DNA of 56,721 bases from Azovibrio restrictus DSM 23866 (GCF_000429665.1 NZ_AUCH01000022.1:1-56721), one strand, 5' to 3'. Shown: positions 34,955 through 43,972, numbered from the stretch's first letter. Notes: a model not told the origin generated them from the letters alone. Numbers and translations are program-made.

Positions 34955-36286
34955 ATGGAAGTGCAAGCACAGAGTCAGATCCAGCAATGCGACGTGCTGG
35001 TCATTGGCGGCGGCCCCGCCGGGTCCACCATTGCCCCTCTCCTGGTGGAGAAGGGCTACAAGGTGGTGCTCCTGGACCGGGCCCGTCATCCCCGCTTTCA
35101 TATCGGCGAGTCCCTCCTGCCCGCCAACCTGCCCCTCTTCGAGCGGCTGGGGGTGGCCGAGGAGGTCAAGGCCATCGGCATGGTCAAGCCCGGCGCCGAG
35201 TTTGTTTCCACCACCCACGGCATGGCCCAGGTGTTCCATTTCGCCGAAGCCTGGGACAAGTCCATGCCCCACGCCTACCAGGTGCAGCGCGCCGAATTCG
35301 ATACGGTGCTGATCCGCAATGCCGCCCGGAAAGGCGTCGAGGTCCACGAAGGCTGCAAGGCAACCGCAGTGGAGTTCCTGGGAGACGAAAACGTGCAGGT
35401 GCGGGCGCGTCACGAGGATGGCCGGGAGCAGACCTGGCAGGCCCGCTTCCTGGTGGATGCCTCGGGCCGGGACACCTTCCTGGCCAACCGCTTCGGCATC
35501 AAGCATCGCAATCCCAAGCACAACAGTTCCGCCATCTACGGGCATTTCGCCGGGGCGAAGCGCCATGAAGGGGCGGCCGAGGGCAACATCACCATCTTCT
35601 GGTTCGAGCACGGCTGGTTCTGGTTCATCCCCATGCCCAATGACGTCACCAGTGTCGGCATGGTGCTCTGGCCCTATCACATGAAGACCAAGGGCGCGCG
35701 CAGCCTGGAGCAGTTCCTGCGCGACGGCATTGCCACCTGTCCGCCCCTGGCCGAACGGCTCAAGGACGCCCAGCTGGTGCACCCGGTGGAAGCCACGGGC
35801 AATTTTTCCTATGTCTCCGAACGCAATCACGGGCGCAACTACCTGCTCCTGGGGGACGCCTATGCCTTCATCGACCCGGTGTTTTCCTCCGGGGTCTGGC
35901 TGGCCATGAACAGCGGCGTGATCGGGGCCGAGACCATAGACGCCTGCCTGCGGGAGCCGGCCCGGGCCGGGCATGCCCTGCAGCGCTTCGACCAGCTGAT
36001 GCGCCTGGGTCCCAGGGAATTCTCCTGGTTCATCTACCGGATCACCAATCCCATCATGCGGGACTTCTTCATGTACCCGAAGAACATCTTCCGGGTGAAA
36101 GAGGCCCTGCTCTCGGTCCTGGCCGGGGACATCTTCGGCAAGACCCCCATCTGGCGCTCCATCCTGATCTTCAAGGGGCTCTACTACCTGGCCAGCCTGG
36201 GGCAGCCCCGGCGGGCCTTCATGGCCTGGAAACAACGCCGCTTCAATATCCGCAAGGTCGACGATCCGGCCGTGTACAACGCATAG
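34955..36286 (+). CDS. Flavin-dependent halogenase-like oxidoreductase
   Basis: 443 aa. FAD-binding GGGPAG at 18-23 and HIGESLLP at 49-56. The halogenase hallmark WFWFIP (W221, W223, I225, P226) is intact. A lysine at 78 (MVKPGAEF) sits where Trp halogenases have the catalytic Lys79 that forms the haloamine. It would oxidise chloride or bromide with reduced flavin and halogenate an aromatic substrate, probably ACP-bound hydroxybenzoate or the finished polyene, as in brominated xanthomonadins. The next gene (chorismatase) starts within its stop codon. Some relatives are plain monooxygenases, so halogenation is probable but unproven. Confidence 0.8.
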   Translation: MEVQAQSQIQQCDVLVIGGGPAGSTIAPLLVEKGYKVVLLDRARHPRFHIGESLLPANLPLFERLGVAEEVKAIGMVKPGAEFVSTTHGMAQVFHFAEAWDKSMPHAYQVQRAEFDTVLIRNAARKGVEVHEGCKATAVEFLGDENVQVRARHEDGREQTWQARFLVDASGRDTFLANRFGIKHRNPKHNSSAIYGHFAGAKRHEGAAEGNITIFWFEHGWFWFIPMPNDVTSVGMVLWPYHMKTKGARSLEQFLRDGIATCPPLAERLKDAQLVHPVEATGNFSYVSERNHGRNYLLLGDAYAFIDPVFSSGVWLAMNSGVIGAETIDACLREPARAGHALQRFDQLMRLGPREFSWFIYRITNPIMRDFFMYPKNIFRVKEALLSVLAGDIFGKTPIWRSILIFKGLYYLASLGQPRRAFMAWKQRRFNIRKVDDPAVYNA

Positions 36287-37299
36287 TGTCCCTGGGCTTC
36301 ATTTCCTTTCCTGCCCCCTCCGGCATTGCAGACGGCTGCGTTCTGGGGGGCGCCCGGCTTGGCCCCCTGGCCGTCCCCGGGGTGAGCTGGCCCGAGCAAT
36401 GGCTGGCTGCGCCCCTGCTCGGGGCGGCGCCAGATTTTCCATCGGCAGGGGGACGGGAGTGCTGGACGGCGGCCGGCCCCCTCCAGTCCGGGATGGCCGA
36501 GGGCATCGCCTGGCGCCGCCAGGGTGAGCTCCTCTACGGGGTGATCAGCCTGGATGAGGCGGACTTCGCCGGGGCTCCGGGCAGCGCCCTGCAGGCCGCC
36601 AGCGAGTCTGCTTACCGGCGCATTTTCCGGCTGCTGGAAGCCCAGGGCCTGCCCCATCTCTGGCGGGCCTGGAATTACCTGGCCCACATCAACCAGGAGA
36701 CGGCCGGGCTGGAACGCTACCGGCAGTTCAATATCGGCCGCCAGGAAGCCTTCATGGCTCACGGGCGCGGCCTCGGGCAGCAGATGCCGGCGGCCTGTGC
36801 CCTCGGCTTTGCTGGCGGGCCCCTGTCGGTGGCCTTCCTGGCCGGGGCCCAGGCGGCGACCCCCATCGAGAATCCGCGCCAGGTCAGCGCCTATGACTAC
36901 CCCGCCGAGTACGGCCCGCGCAGCCCCAGTTTCTCCCGGGCGGTCCTGGCCTGCCCGCCGGGCCAGGAACTGCTGCTGGTCTCCGGTACGGCCAGCATCC
37001 TCGGGCACCGGACCGTGCATCCGGACGATCTGCTGGCCCAGTGCGACGAGACCCTGGCCAATATCGCGGTGCTCCTGGCCGAGGCCAACCGCCTGTCCCG
37101 GGGCCGGCCCTATGGTCTGGCGGATCTGGACTACCGGGTCTACCTGCGCCGGGCCGAGGATTTTCCCCGGCTCAGGGCCAGGCTGGAGGCCGCGCTGGGA
37201 CCGGAGGCGGCCTGGGTCTGCCTGCAGGCGGACATCTGCCGCGCCGACCTGCTGCTGGAAATCGAAGCCCAGGCCCTGCAGCCCCTGGAACGCCCGTGA
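36286..37299 (+). CDS. Chorismatase (XanB2/Hyg5 family), hydroxybenzoate-forming
   Basis: 337 aa. Family blocks are clear: LWRAWNYLAHINQE, ERYRQFNIGRQEAF, RQVSAYDYPAEYGPRSPSF and GTASILGHRTVHP. Near the C-terminus, C318 and E325 in CRADLLLEIE have the 7-residue spacing of Cys327/Glu334 of Hyg5, the residues needed for 3-hydroxybenzoate rather than dihydroxy-cyclohexadiene product. It would split chorismate to pyruvate and 3- (or 3- plus 4-) hydroxybenzoate, the starter of xanthomonadin-type polyenes. A GTG start (36286-36288) shares its G with the halogenase stop TAG. 4-Hydroxybenzoate made here could also feed UbiA. Confidence 0.88.
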   Translation: MSLGFISFPAPSGIADGCVLGGARLGPLAVPGVSWPEQWLAAPLLGAAPDFPSAGGRECWTAAGPLQSGMAEGIAWRRQGELLYGVISLDEADFAGAPGSALQAASESAYRRIFRLLEAQGLPHLWRAWNYLAHINQETAGLERYRQFNIGRQEAFMAHGRGLGQQMPAACALGFAGGPLSVAFLAGAQAATPIENPRQVSAYDYPAEYGPRSPSFSRAVLACPPGQELLLVSGTASILGHRTVHPDDLLAQCDETLANIAVLLAEANRLSRGRPYGLADLDYRVYLRRAEDFPRLRARLEAALGPEAAWVCLQADICRADLLLEIEAQALQPLERP

Positions 37300-37306
37300 G
37301 CGCCCC

Positions 37307-38152
37307 ATGCCGCCGACAGCGTCTTCCTGCCCCTCCGGTGTCCAGCCCATGAGCGGCGTGCCGGCCGGGGCCCGGCCTGCCCGTTGCGCCTGGCTCTGGG
37401 CCGGCTACGAATACCTGGCAATGGGCCTGGGGTTGGGCGCCCTGGCCCTGCTCTGTCTGCTCTGGCTGCCTTTTGCCATGCTGCTGCAGCCGCTCCTGCC
37501 CCGCGCCCGGGGGCAGCGCCTGGGGCGCTGGGCCATCCGCCAGGGATTCCGGGCCTACCTGGCCTTCCTCGGCCTGTGCTGCGCCTGCCGCTTCGACCTG
37601 TCGGCCCTGGACGCGCTCCAGGATGAGGGCCCGATGATCCTGGCGGCCAACCATCCCTCGCTCCTGGACGCGGTGCTGATCATCTCCCGCCTGCCCGACG
37701 TGGTGTGCATCATGAAGGCGGCGCTCATGGACAACCTGCTTTTCGGGGCGGCGGCCCGGCTGGCCCGCTACATCCGCAACAACGCGCCCCTGGCCATGAT
37801 CCTGGGCGCCCGCCAGGAGCTGGGGGAAGGCGCCCGGCTGCTGATCTTTCCCGAAGGCAGCCGCACCCTGAACTTTCCCCTCGATGCCTGCAGCCCCACC
37901 ACCGGGCTGATCGCGGCCCGGGCCCAGGTGCCGGTGCAGACCCTGTGCATCGAATTCTCCACCCCCTACCTGGGCAAGGCCTGGCCCCTGTTCCGCCGGC
38001 CGCTGTTGCCGCTCTCCTGCCGCATCCGCCTGGGGCGCCGCTTTCCGCCTCCCACCGACGTGGCCGCCTTCACCCGGGAGCTGGAAGCTCACTTCCGGGA
38101 ACAGCTGCTGCCCGGCCAGCCGTGCCAGGATTCCTCCTCTCCCCTTGCCTGA
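37307..38152 (+). CDS. PlsC-family acyltransferase (APE locus)
   Basis: 281 aa from ATG 37307 (an in-frame ATG at 37349 gives 267). One long N-terminal membrane segment, then NHPSLLD (H116-x4-D121) and FPEGSRT near 184. It resembles the lysophospholipid-type acyltransferases of aryl-polyene clusters, thought to attach the polyene acyl chain to a lipid anchor. It starts 7 bp after the chorismatase stop and ends 2 bp before the glycosyltransferase, so it is a core member of this operon. Confidence 0.82.
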   Translation: MPPTASSCPSGVQPMSGVPAGARPARCAWLWAGYEYLAMGLGLGALALLCLLWLPFAMLLQPLLPRARGQRLGRWAIRQGFRAYLAFLGLCCACRFDLSALDALQDEGPMILAANHPSLLDAVLIISRLPDVVCIMKAALMDNLLFGAAARLARYIRNNAPLAMILGARQELGEGARLLIFPEGSRTLNFPLDACSPTTGLIAARAQVPVQTLCIEFSTPYLGKAWPLFRRPLLPLSCRIRLGRRFPPPTDVAAFTRELEAHFREQLLPGQPCQDSSSPLA

Positions 38153-38154
38153 AC

Positions 38155-38925
38155 ATGTCCCCATCTTCCACCCATCTCGTCCTCATCCCCAGCTACAACC
38201 CGGGTCCCAAGGTCCTCGATACGGTGCAGGCGGCCAGGGACCAGTGGAACCCGGTATGGGTGGTGGTGGATGGCAGCACCGACGGCAGCACGGCACAGCT
38301 CCAGGCCCTGGCGGCCCGGGACCCGGGGCTGAAGCTGATCGTGCTGCCGCGCAACAGCGGCAAGGGGGCTGCCGTGCTGGCCGGCATCACCCAGGCTGCC
38401 GCCGCCGGCTATACCCATGCCCTGACCATGGATTCGGACGGCCAGCACCCCGCCCAGCTGATCCCGGCCTTCATGGCGGCCTCCCTGGCCGACCCCGGGG
38501 CCATGGTGCTGGGCAAGCCGGTGTTTGCCGCCGATGCGCCGGCCCTGCGGGTGAATGGGCGCAAGGTCTCCAACGGCTGGGCCAACCTGGAAACCCTGTG
38601 GATGGGCATAGGCGATTCCCTGTATGGCTTCCGGGTCTATCCCATTGCTCCCCTGCGCGCCATCATGGGGTCCAGCCGCTGGATGCGGCGCTTCGATTTC
38701 GACCCGGAGGCCGTGGTGCGGCTGTGCTGGGCCGGGGTGCGCCCCCTCAACTTGGAGGCGCCGGTACGTTATTTCCGGGCCGACGAGGGGGGGGTTTCCC
38801 ATTTCAAATACCTGCGCGACAACACCCTGCTGACCTGGATGCACACCCGTCTGTTCCTGGGTTTTCTCTGGCGCCTGCCGCTCCTGGTCTGGCGCCGCTG
38901 TCGTGCTGGCGGGCGGGCCTCGTGA
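38155..38925 (+). CDS. Family 2 glycosyltransferase
   Basis: 256 aa GT-A fold. Nucleotide-binding VVVDGSTDGST (36-46) and the DxD metal motif DSDGQH (93-98) are present, with SHFKYLRDN near the C-terminus. Aryl-polyene clusters commonly encode such a GT2, often next to or fused with the acyltransferase. It would add a sugar to the lipid anchor of the pigment at the inner membrane. It is 2 bp downstream of the acyltransferase. Confidence 0.85.
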   Translation: MSPSSTHLVLIPSYNPGPKVLDTVQAARDQWNPVWVVVDGSTDGSTAQLQALAARDPGLKLIVLPRNSGKGAAVLAGITQAAAAGYTHALTMDSDGQHPAQLIPAFMAASLADPGAMVLGKPVFAADAPALRVNGRKVSNGWANLETLWMGIGDSLYGFRVYPIAPLRAIMGSSRWMRRFDFDPEAVVRLCWAGVRPLNLEAPVRYFRADEGGVSHFKYLRDNTLLTWMHTRLFLGFLWRLPLLVWRRCRAGGRAS

Positions 38926-38968
38926 CAGCGGCGGGGCTCTGCCGTTCCGACTCGTGGAGGAATCCAGC

Positions 38969-40168
38969 GTGAACCATACCGAACTGTTCCTGGTGGCGAT
39001 GACCATCATCTTCACCGTGCCCTGGCTGATCTGGCGCCTGGGCCGGACCGAGTATTACGCGCCCTTGGTGGTGGTGCAGATCATCACCGGCATCCTGCTC
39101 GGGCCGGGGGTGCTGGGGCGGGCTTATCCCGACTACTACAGTTTCGTGTTCACCCCGGCGGTGATCCAGTCTCTGAATGGCATCGCCTGGTGGGCGGTGA
39201 TGCTGTTCGTGATGATCGCCGGCGTTGAACTGGACCTGAAGAAAGCCTGGGCGCACCGGCGGGAAAGCGGCATCACCGCCGGCCTGGCCCTGGGGATGCC
39301 GCTGCTCCTGGGCTGCGCCGCCGCCCTGGTGCTGCTCGGCTTCGAGGGCTGGATGGGGCCGGCGGCCATGACCTGGCAGTTTGTCCTGGGGGTGGGCATG
39401 GCCTGCGCCGTCACGGCTCTGCCCATCCTGATCCTGTTCATGGAAAAGCTGGAAATCCTGCGCCAGCCCCTGGGACAGCGCATCTTGCGCTACGCTAGTC
39501 TGGACGACATCGCCATCTGGGGGGTGCTGGCCCTGATCCTCATGGACTGGGCCCGGATCGGCAAGCAGTTTTCCTTCCTGCTGCTGTTCGCCCTGCTGGC
39601 CTGGCTGCTGCGCCGGCTGATGCTGCGCCTGGCCGAGGGGGACCGCTGGTACGTGGCCCTGATCTGGCTCGCCCTGTGCGGCTTCGGGGCCGACTGGTCC
39701 GGCCTGCATTTCATGGTGGGCGCCTTCCTGGCCGGGGCCGTGCTGGAATCCGAGTGGTTCGACCAGGCCCGCATGGACCTGCTGCGCCACCATGTGCTCC
39801 TGGTGATCATGCCGGTGTTCTTCCTGTCCACCGGCCTGCGGACCAACTGGAGCGTGGGCGGGACCGCCGTCTTCGCGGCCGGGGGGCTGCTGCTGCTGGC
39901 CTCGGTGGCCGGCAAGCTGATCGGGGTCGGGCTGGCGGGCCGCATCCTCAAGTGGGCCCCGGGCGAGGCGGGCATCATCGGCTGGCTGCTGCAGACCAAG
40001 GCCCTGATCATGATCATCTTCGCCAACATCCTGCTCGACCGGCACATCATCACCAGCGAGGCCTTCACGGCCCTGCTGCTCATGGCCGTGCTCAGCACCA
40101 TGCTCACGGTGCCCCTGGTGGCGCCGCGCCTGGCCCGGTTGCGGCGCCTTATCCTGCGGGATGCCTGA
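38969..40168 (+). CDS. CPA2-type cation/proton antiporter
   Basis: 399 aa with about twelve membrane helices, beginning VNHTELFLVAMTI. The GILLGPGVLG motif and a SLDDIAIW segment (Asp pair in the ion-binding helix) mark the CPA2 (KefB/NapA-like) family; no C-terminal RCK or TrkA domain is present. A GTG start with TGGAGG close upstream is better than any ATG. It lies 43 bp after the glycosyltransferase on the same strand and faces the ketoreductase gene across a 32-bp gap. A link to pigment export or pH homeostasis is only positional. Confidence 0.82.
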   Translation: MNHTELFLVAMTIIFTVPWLIWRLGRTEYYAPLVVVQIITGILLGPGVLGRAYPDYYSFVFTPAVIQSLNGIAWWAVMLFVMIAGVELDLKKAWAHRRESGITAGLALGMPLLLGCAAALVLLGFEGWMGPAAMTWQFVLGVGMACAVTALPILILFMEKLEILRQPLGQRILRYASLDDIAIWGVLALILMDWARIGKQFSFLLLFALLAWLLRRLMLRLAEGDRWYVALIWLALCGFGADWSGLHFMVGAFLAGAVLESEWFDQARMDLLRHHVLLVIMPVFFLSTGLRTNWSVGGTAVFAAGGLLLLASVAGKLIGVGLAGRILKWAPGEAGIIGWLLQTKALIMIIFANILLDRHIITSEAFTALLLMAVLSTMLTVPLVAPRLARLRRLILRDA

Positions 40169-40200
40169 GTGGCCCCGGGAGCCGCTTCAGGCCCCGGCTG

Positions 40201-40932
40201 TCAGCACATGCCGCCGTTGATGGAAATCACCTGTCCGGAGATGTAGGCCGCCTGTTCGGAGGCCAGGAAAGCCACCAGGTCGGCGACCTCCTCGGGCTGG
40301 CCGGCCCGCTGCATGGGCACCAGCTGGCGGATGGTGGCCGGGTCGAAACTGCCTTCTATCATGCCGGTGGCGATGATGCCCGGCGCCACCGTATTGACGG
40401 TGATGCCGCGGCTGGCCAGCTCCAGGGCCAGGGCCTTGCCGGCTCCGTGCAGGGCGGCCTTGGCGGCGGCGTAATTGACCTGGCCCCGGTTGCCGGTCAG
40501 GGCGGCCACCGAGGAAATGTTGATGATGCGCCCCCAGCGGGTGCGGATCATGGGCAGGGACAGGGGCTGGGTGACATTGAAAAAACCGTTCAGGGAAACG
40601 TCTAGAACCTGATCCCACTGCTCCCCCTGCATGCCCGGAAAGACCGCATCCGCATGGATGCCGGCGTTGTTCACCAGAATCTGGATGGGCTGGTTTTCCA
40701 GCAGCTTTTCCAGGGCCTGGGCGGTGGCGGCCCGGTCCGTCACGTCGAAAGCCACGGCGGCAGCGCTGCCGCCCCCGGCCTGAATTTCCTCGGCCAGGGC
40801 GGTGGCCTTGTCCAGTTGGCGGTTGGCGTGCACCAGTACGTGCCGGCCGTCGGCGGCCAGGCGGCGACAGATGGCGGCGCCGATGCCGCCACTGCCGCCG
40901 GTCACCAGGGCGGTGCGCAGGGGAGTGTTCAT
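40201..40932 (-). CDS. apeQ: FabG-like 3-oxoacyl-ACP reductase
   Basis: 243 aa short-chain dehydrogenase: TGGSGGIG (11-18) binds NADPH, NNAG at 88-91, and the catalytic set S141, Y154, K158 is intact. In aryl-polyene synthesis the ketoreductase ApeQ reduces each 3-oxo intermediate before dehydration. It is the last gene of the minus operon. Its ATG overlaps the dehydratase stop, the last link of a KS, chain-length factor, dehydratase, ketoreductase chain like that of known APE clusters. Confidence 0.88.
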   Translation of the reverse strand: MNTPLRTALVTGGSGGIGAAICRRLAADGRHVLVHANRQLDKATALAEEIQAGGGSAAAVAFDVTDRAATAQALEKLLENQPIQILVNNAGIHADAVFPGMQGEQWDQVLDVSLNGFFNVTQPLSLPMIRTRWGRIINISSVAALTGNRGQVNYAAAKAALHGAGKALALELASRGITVNTVAPGIIATGMIEGSFDPATIRQLVPMQRAGQPEEVADLVAFLASEQAAYISGQVISINGGMC

Positions 40933-41390
40933 GGAAGCTCCTGTTTCAGGGCGCTGGCGTCCAGGACCACGGCGGCCCTGCCGTGCAGCAGGCAGTTGCC
41001 GGCATGGGCCAGGGCAAACTGGTAGAGGATGGTGTTGCCGTCACCGGACAGCCGCTCGGCGCGGACCTCCAGGAGGCCGGGCAGATCGTCCAGGCGTTCC
41101 ACCTCCAGGGTCACGCTCCGGACGCTGGTCAGGTAACCCTGGCGGGGCGGGCCGTCCTGGCCTGCCAGCAGGGCGCCGTGTACGGCCATGGCCTGGGCTG
41201 CATATTCGATGCCGCAGGCCGCGCCCAGGCGGCCGCCCGCCAGCAGGGGATGTGCCGGGTCCCGGTGGCTGTCGGCCTGGCAGAGGATTTCCTGCTCATT
41301 CCAGTGCAGCACCTGGCGCAACAGGCACATCCGGCCCTGGTGCGGAATGTGGGCGGCGATCCAGGCCTGGTCCAGGGGCGGAGTGTTCAT
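40929..41390 (-). CDS. apeP: ApeP-like 3-hydroxyacyl-ACP dehydratase
   Basis: 153 aa hot-dog fold protein. HPLLAGGRLGAACGIEYAAQAM (about 47-68) is the active-site helix region, with E62 as the acidic residue; QGRMCLLRQV near the N-terminus is typical of the APE-type dehydratase. It removes water from 3-hydroxyacyl-ACP to make the conjugated double bonds, probably together with the small dehydratase at 50212. The start at 41390 overlaps the chain-length factor stop by 4 bp; the longer upstream frame lacks conservation. Confidence 0.82.
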   Translation of the reverse strand: MNTPPLDQAWIAAHIPHQGRMCLLRQVLHWNEQEILCQADSHRDPAHPLLAGGRLGAACGIEYAAQAMAVHGALLAGQDGPPRQGYLTSVRSVTLEVERLDDLPGLLEVRAERLSGDGNTILYQFALAHAGNCLLHGRAAVVLDASALKQELP

Positions 41391-42205
41391 GGGGCCGCCT
41401 CCACCTGCAGTTCCAGCTGCGTGGGGGGCAGGTAGTCCAGGCACACCCGGCCGGCCGCTTCCCGGGCCAGCAACTGCAGCAGGGGCAGGGCCCGCAGGGC
41501 GGGAATGGCCAGGCGCAGGAGCTCCAGTCCGGCATCGGCCATGGGGGTGGCGGCTGCCGGGGTGGGCTGCAGCTGGACGCTGGCCAGGGTGTGGGGCCCC
41601 GGTTCGGGTTCCAGCACCAGGGCCACCCCGGCGCAGTCGGGGGTATCGCGCAGCTGGTGCAGGGGAGCCGGGTATTCGCTGTCGTAGGCGACGAGCAGCA
41701 CCGGGCGGCGGTCCACCTGAACCTGGGCCAGGGCATCCAGAAGTCCGGCACCGAAGCTGGCATCGTGGGCGCAGATCACCTGACAGGGGGCCATGGAACG
41801 GGTGGCGATGCCCCAGTAGCCGGCCGCAGCGTTATGCACGGAGTTGTGGAAGCGGGTCGGGGAAACCTGCCGGTCCTCGCTGGCGAGCTGTTCGCACAGG
41901 GCGTGGCAGTTATGGCCGTCGGCGCCGGAGGCGGTAAATACCGTGGCCAGCTCTTCCACCGGGTGCCCGGCCCGGGCAGCGGCTTCCAGGCCCAGGGCCA
42001 GGGCCAGCCGGACGACCCGGCTGGCGCGGCGGCGCTCGGCCGGGGGCAGGAGCGTCGCGGCCGGCAGCAGGGCGGGGGCCTCCTGCCAGGGGGCTGCGCC
42101 GCGCAGCACGGCCTGGGCGGCGGGCCAGTCGGGCAGGCCAGGGGCGATCATGCCGATGCCGCTGATCCAGGCGGAAAGGGGGGAACGGGGATGCGTGGAC
42201 GTCAC
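41387..42205 (-). CDS. apeC: Ketosynthase chain-length factor (ApeC-like)
   Basis: 272 aa, a shortened ketosynthase-like protein. It keeps fold segments such as FTASGADGHNCHALCEQL and TRFHNSVHNAAAGYW, but the catalytic TACSS-type cysteine is absent (the equivalent region reads ICAHDASFGAG). Such subunits pair with an active ketosynthase and set chain length. The gene overlaps the ketosynthase (42202) upstream and the dehydratase downstream, each by 4 bp, consistent with a heterodimer made from one message. Confidence 0.82.
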   Translation of the reverse strand: MTSTHPRSPLSAWISGIGMIAPGLPDWPAAQAVLRGAAPWQEAPALLPAATLLPPAERRRASRVVRLALALGLEAAARAGHPVEELATVFTASGADGHNCHALCEQLASEDRQVSPTRFHNSVHNAAAGYWGIATRSMAPCQVICAHDASFGAGLLDALAQVQVDRRPVLLVAYDSEYPAPLHQLRDTPDCAGVALVLEPEPGPHTLASVQLQPTPAAATPMADAGLELLRLAIPALRALPLLQLLAREAAGRVCLDYLPPTQLELQVEAAP

Positions 42206-43392
42206 GGGGCGACTCCGAAAATCAGGCTGCAGTTGCTGCCGCCAAAGCCAAAGGAATTGGACAGGACATGGCGGAGCCGGCCGGGCCGGGCTTGCAGCAG
42301 GTAGTCGATGGGAATCTCCGGGTCCAGGGCGCGGCTGCCCGGGCTGCCCGGCAGCAGGCCCTGCTCCAGGGCCAGGGCGCAGATCACGGCTTCCACGGCG
42401 CCTGCGGCGCCCAGGGTGTGGCCGGTGGCGCCCTTGCTGGAACTGCAGGGCACCCGGTCGCCGAACAGGGCGGCCACGGCCTTGCCCTCGGCGGCGTCGT
42501 TGGCCTGGGTGGCCGTGCCGTGCAGGTTGATGTAGTCGATCTGCCGGGCTTCCAGGCCGGCGGCCGCCAGGGCTGCCGCCATGGCCTGCCGCGCGCCCAG
42601 TCCCTCGGGATGGGGGGAAGACATGTGGTAGGCATCGCTGGATTCCCCCGACCCCAGGAGCAGCACGGTGCCGGAGGGAGCTGCCGTGGCCCGTTCGAGC
42701 AGGAGGAAGGCGGCGCCCTCGCCGATGGAAATGCCGTCCCGGTCCGCGTCGTAGGGGCGGCAGGGCTGGCGGGAGGTCAGCTCCAGGGAGGCGAAACCGT
42801 ACAAGGTGGTGAGGCAGAGGCTGTCCACCCCGCCGACGATCGCCGCGTCGATGCTGCCCAGGGCCAGTTGCCGGGCGGCGGCGGCGAACACCTTGGCACT
42901 TGAGGAGCAGGCGGTGGAAATGCTCAGGGCCATGCCCTGGAGGCCGAAATAGTCCCGGGTGAAGGCGGCCAGGGAGAAGGCGTTGTGGCTGCCCCGGTAA
43001 TCCAGGTCGGGGGGAAGGGCTCCGCTCACCGGGTCCCGGCGGCGATAGGCGAGCTCGGTCTGCAGGATGCCGGCGGTGCTGGTGCCCAGGAACACCCCGA
43101 TCCGCTCCCGGCCGTACCGGGCGGCCGCCTGCCGGACCTGCCCGGCGAAGCCGTCCGCCTCCAGTCCCAGCCGGGCCAGGCGGTTGTTGCGGCAGTCATA
43201 GGCGGCCAGGGGCGGCGGCAGGGGCTCGGCATCCACCCCTGGCACCTGGCCGATCCAGGTATCCAGCTGCACCGTCTCGAAGGCGCAGGGGCCCAGGCCG
43301 CTGGCCCCCGTCGCCAGGGCCCGGCGGGTGGCGTCCAGGCCCTGTCCAAGACAGGTGGTGGCGGTATAGGCGGAGAGTTGCAGGGGGAGCAA
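42202..43392 (-). CDS. apeO: Beta-ketoacyl-ACP synthase, chain-length-factor partner
   Basis: 396 aa FabF-type thiolase fold with the full triad C162 (STACSSSAK), H291 (NLHGTAT) and H325 (GATGHTLGAAG), plus K320 and the C-terminal GFGGSN. It condenses malonyl-ACP with the growing polyene. Adjacency and ATGA coupling to the chain-length factor suggest it is the ApeO partner. A second complete ketosynthase lies at the head of the operon (52831). It is separated from the preceding methyltransferase by 37 bp. Confidence 0.86.
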   Translation of the reverse strand: MLPLQLSAYTATTCLGQGLDATRRALATGASGLGPCAFETVQLDTWIGQVPGVDAEPLPPPLAAYDCRNNRLARLGLEADGFAGQVRQAAARYGRERIGVFLGTSTAGILQTELAYRRRDPVSGALPPDLDYRGSHNAFSLAAFTRDYFGLQGMALSISTACSSSAKVFAAAARQLALGSIDAAIVGGVDSLCLTTLYGFASLELTSRQPCRPYDADRDGISIGEGAAFLLLERATAAPSGTVLLLGSGESSDAYHMSSPHPEGLGARQAMAAALAAAGLEARQIDYINLHGTATQANDAAEGKAVAALFGDRVPCSSSKGATGHTLGAAGAVEAVICALALEQGLLPGSPGSRALDPEIPIDYLLQARPGRLRHVLSNSFGFGGSNCSLIFGVAP

Positions 43393-43429
43393 GATCGGTA
43401 CCTCGGAAAATGTCGGGCGGATTTTAGCG

Positions 43430-43972
43430 TCAGAACAGGTAGGGAATGAAACGCTTGGTCCGTCCCATGTAGTCCAGGTAGGAGGGGCCGAAGAAGGCCA
43501 GGCATTCCCGCTCGTCGGCCAGGGCCGTGAGCCACAGGAACAGGGTGGCGATCAGCGCCAGGGGCAGGCCGGCCAGGGTGCAGGCGCGGAAGTACATGCC
43601 CCAGTTGAGGGCCAGCAGGGAGGCGTACATGGGATGGCGGATCAGGGCAAAGATGCCGCTGCTGACCAGGGCCGTGGATCTTTCCCAGACATACATGCTG
43701 GCTTCCGGCCGGGCGGCCTGGTGCCGGCCGTGGCGCCACAGGGTGCCAAAGCCGCTGCCCAGCAGCACCAGGCTGAGGATCAGCAGGGTCTGGGCCAGGA
43801 CCTGCCCGCCCGCCGCTTCCCGGTGCAGCAGGATCAGCAGGAGGATGCATTCCCAGGCAAAGAAGCGGTAGAAGCCATGGCTGCCCGGCCGGCGCAGGGG
43901 ATGGCGGGACCACCAGAGCAGCAGGGCGCTGCCGCCCAGGAACAGGGGAAGGTTGGCGACGGGAAGGTTCAT
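43430..43972 (-). CDS. ICMT/PEMT-family membrane methyltransferase
   Basis: 180 aa with about five membrane helices. The C-terminal signature matches isoprenylcysteine methyltransferase-like enzymes: SSGIFALIRHPMYASLL (104-120), then an E-x-x-x-L-x-x-x-F-G-x-x-Y-x-x-Y pattern and RFIPYLF at the end. These bind S-adenosylmethionine in the membrane and methylate O, N or S atoms of lipids. In this operon it may methylate the aryl hydroxyl or the polyene carboxyl. The gap to the upstream methyltransferase is 124 bp, the largest in the operon. Confidence 0.72.
   Translation of the reverse strand: MNLPVANLPLFLGGSALLLWWSRHPLRRPGSHGFYRFFAWECILLLILLHREAAGGQVLAQTLLILSLVLLGSGFGTLWRHGRHQAARPEASMYVWERSTALVSSGIFALIRHPMYASLLALNWGMYFRACTLAGLPLALIATLFLWLTALADERECLAFFGPSYLDYMGRTKRFIPYLF

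Noticed and set aside
36554..37306. Upstream extension of the PlsC frame to give a 532-residue fusion
   Set aside because: The extension is an out-of-frame reading of the chorismatase gene; the acyltransferase fold begins after 37307.
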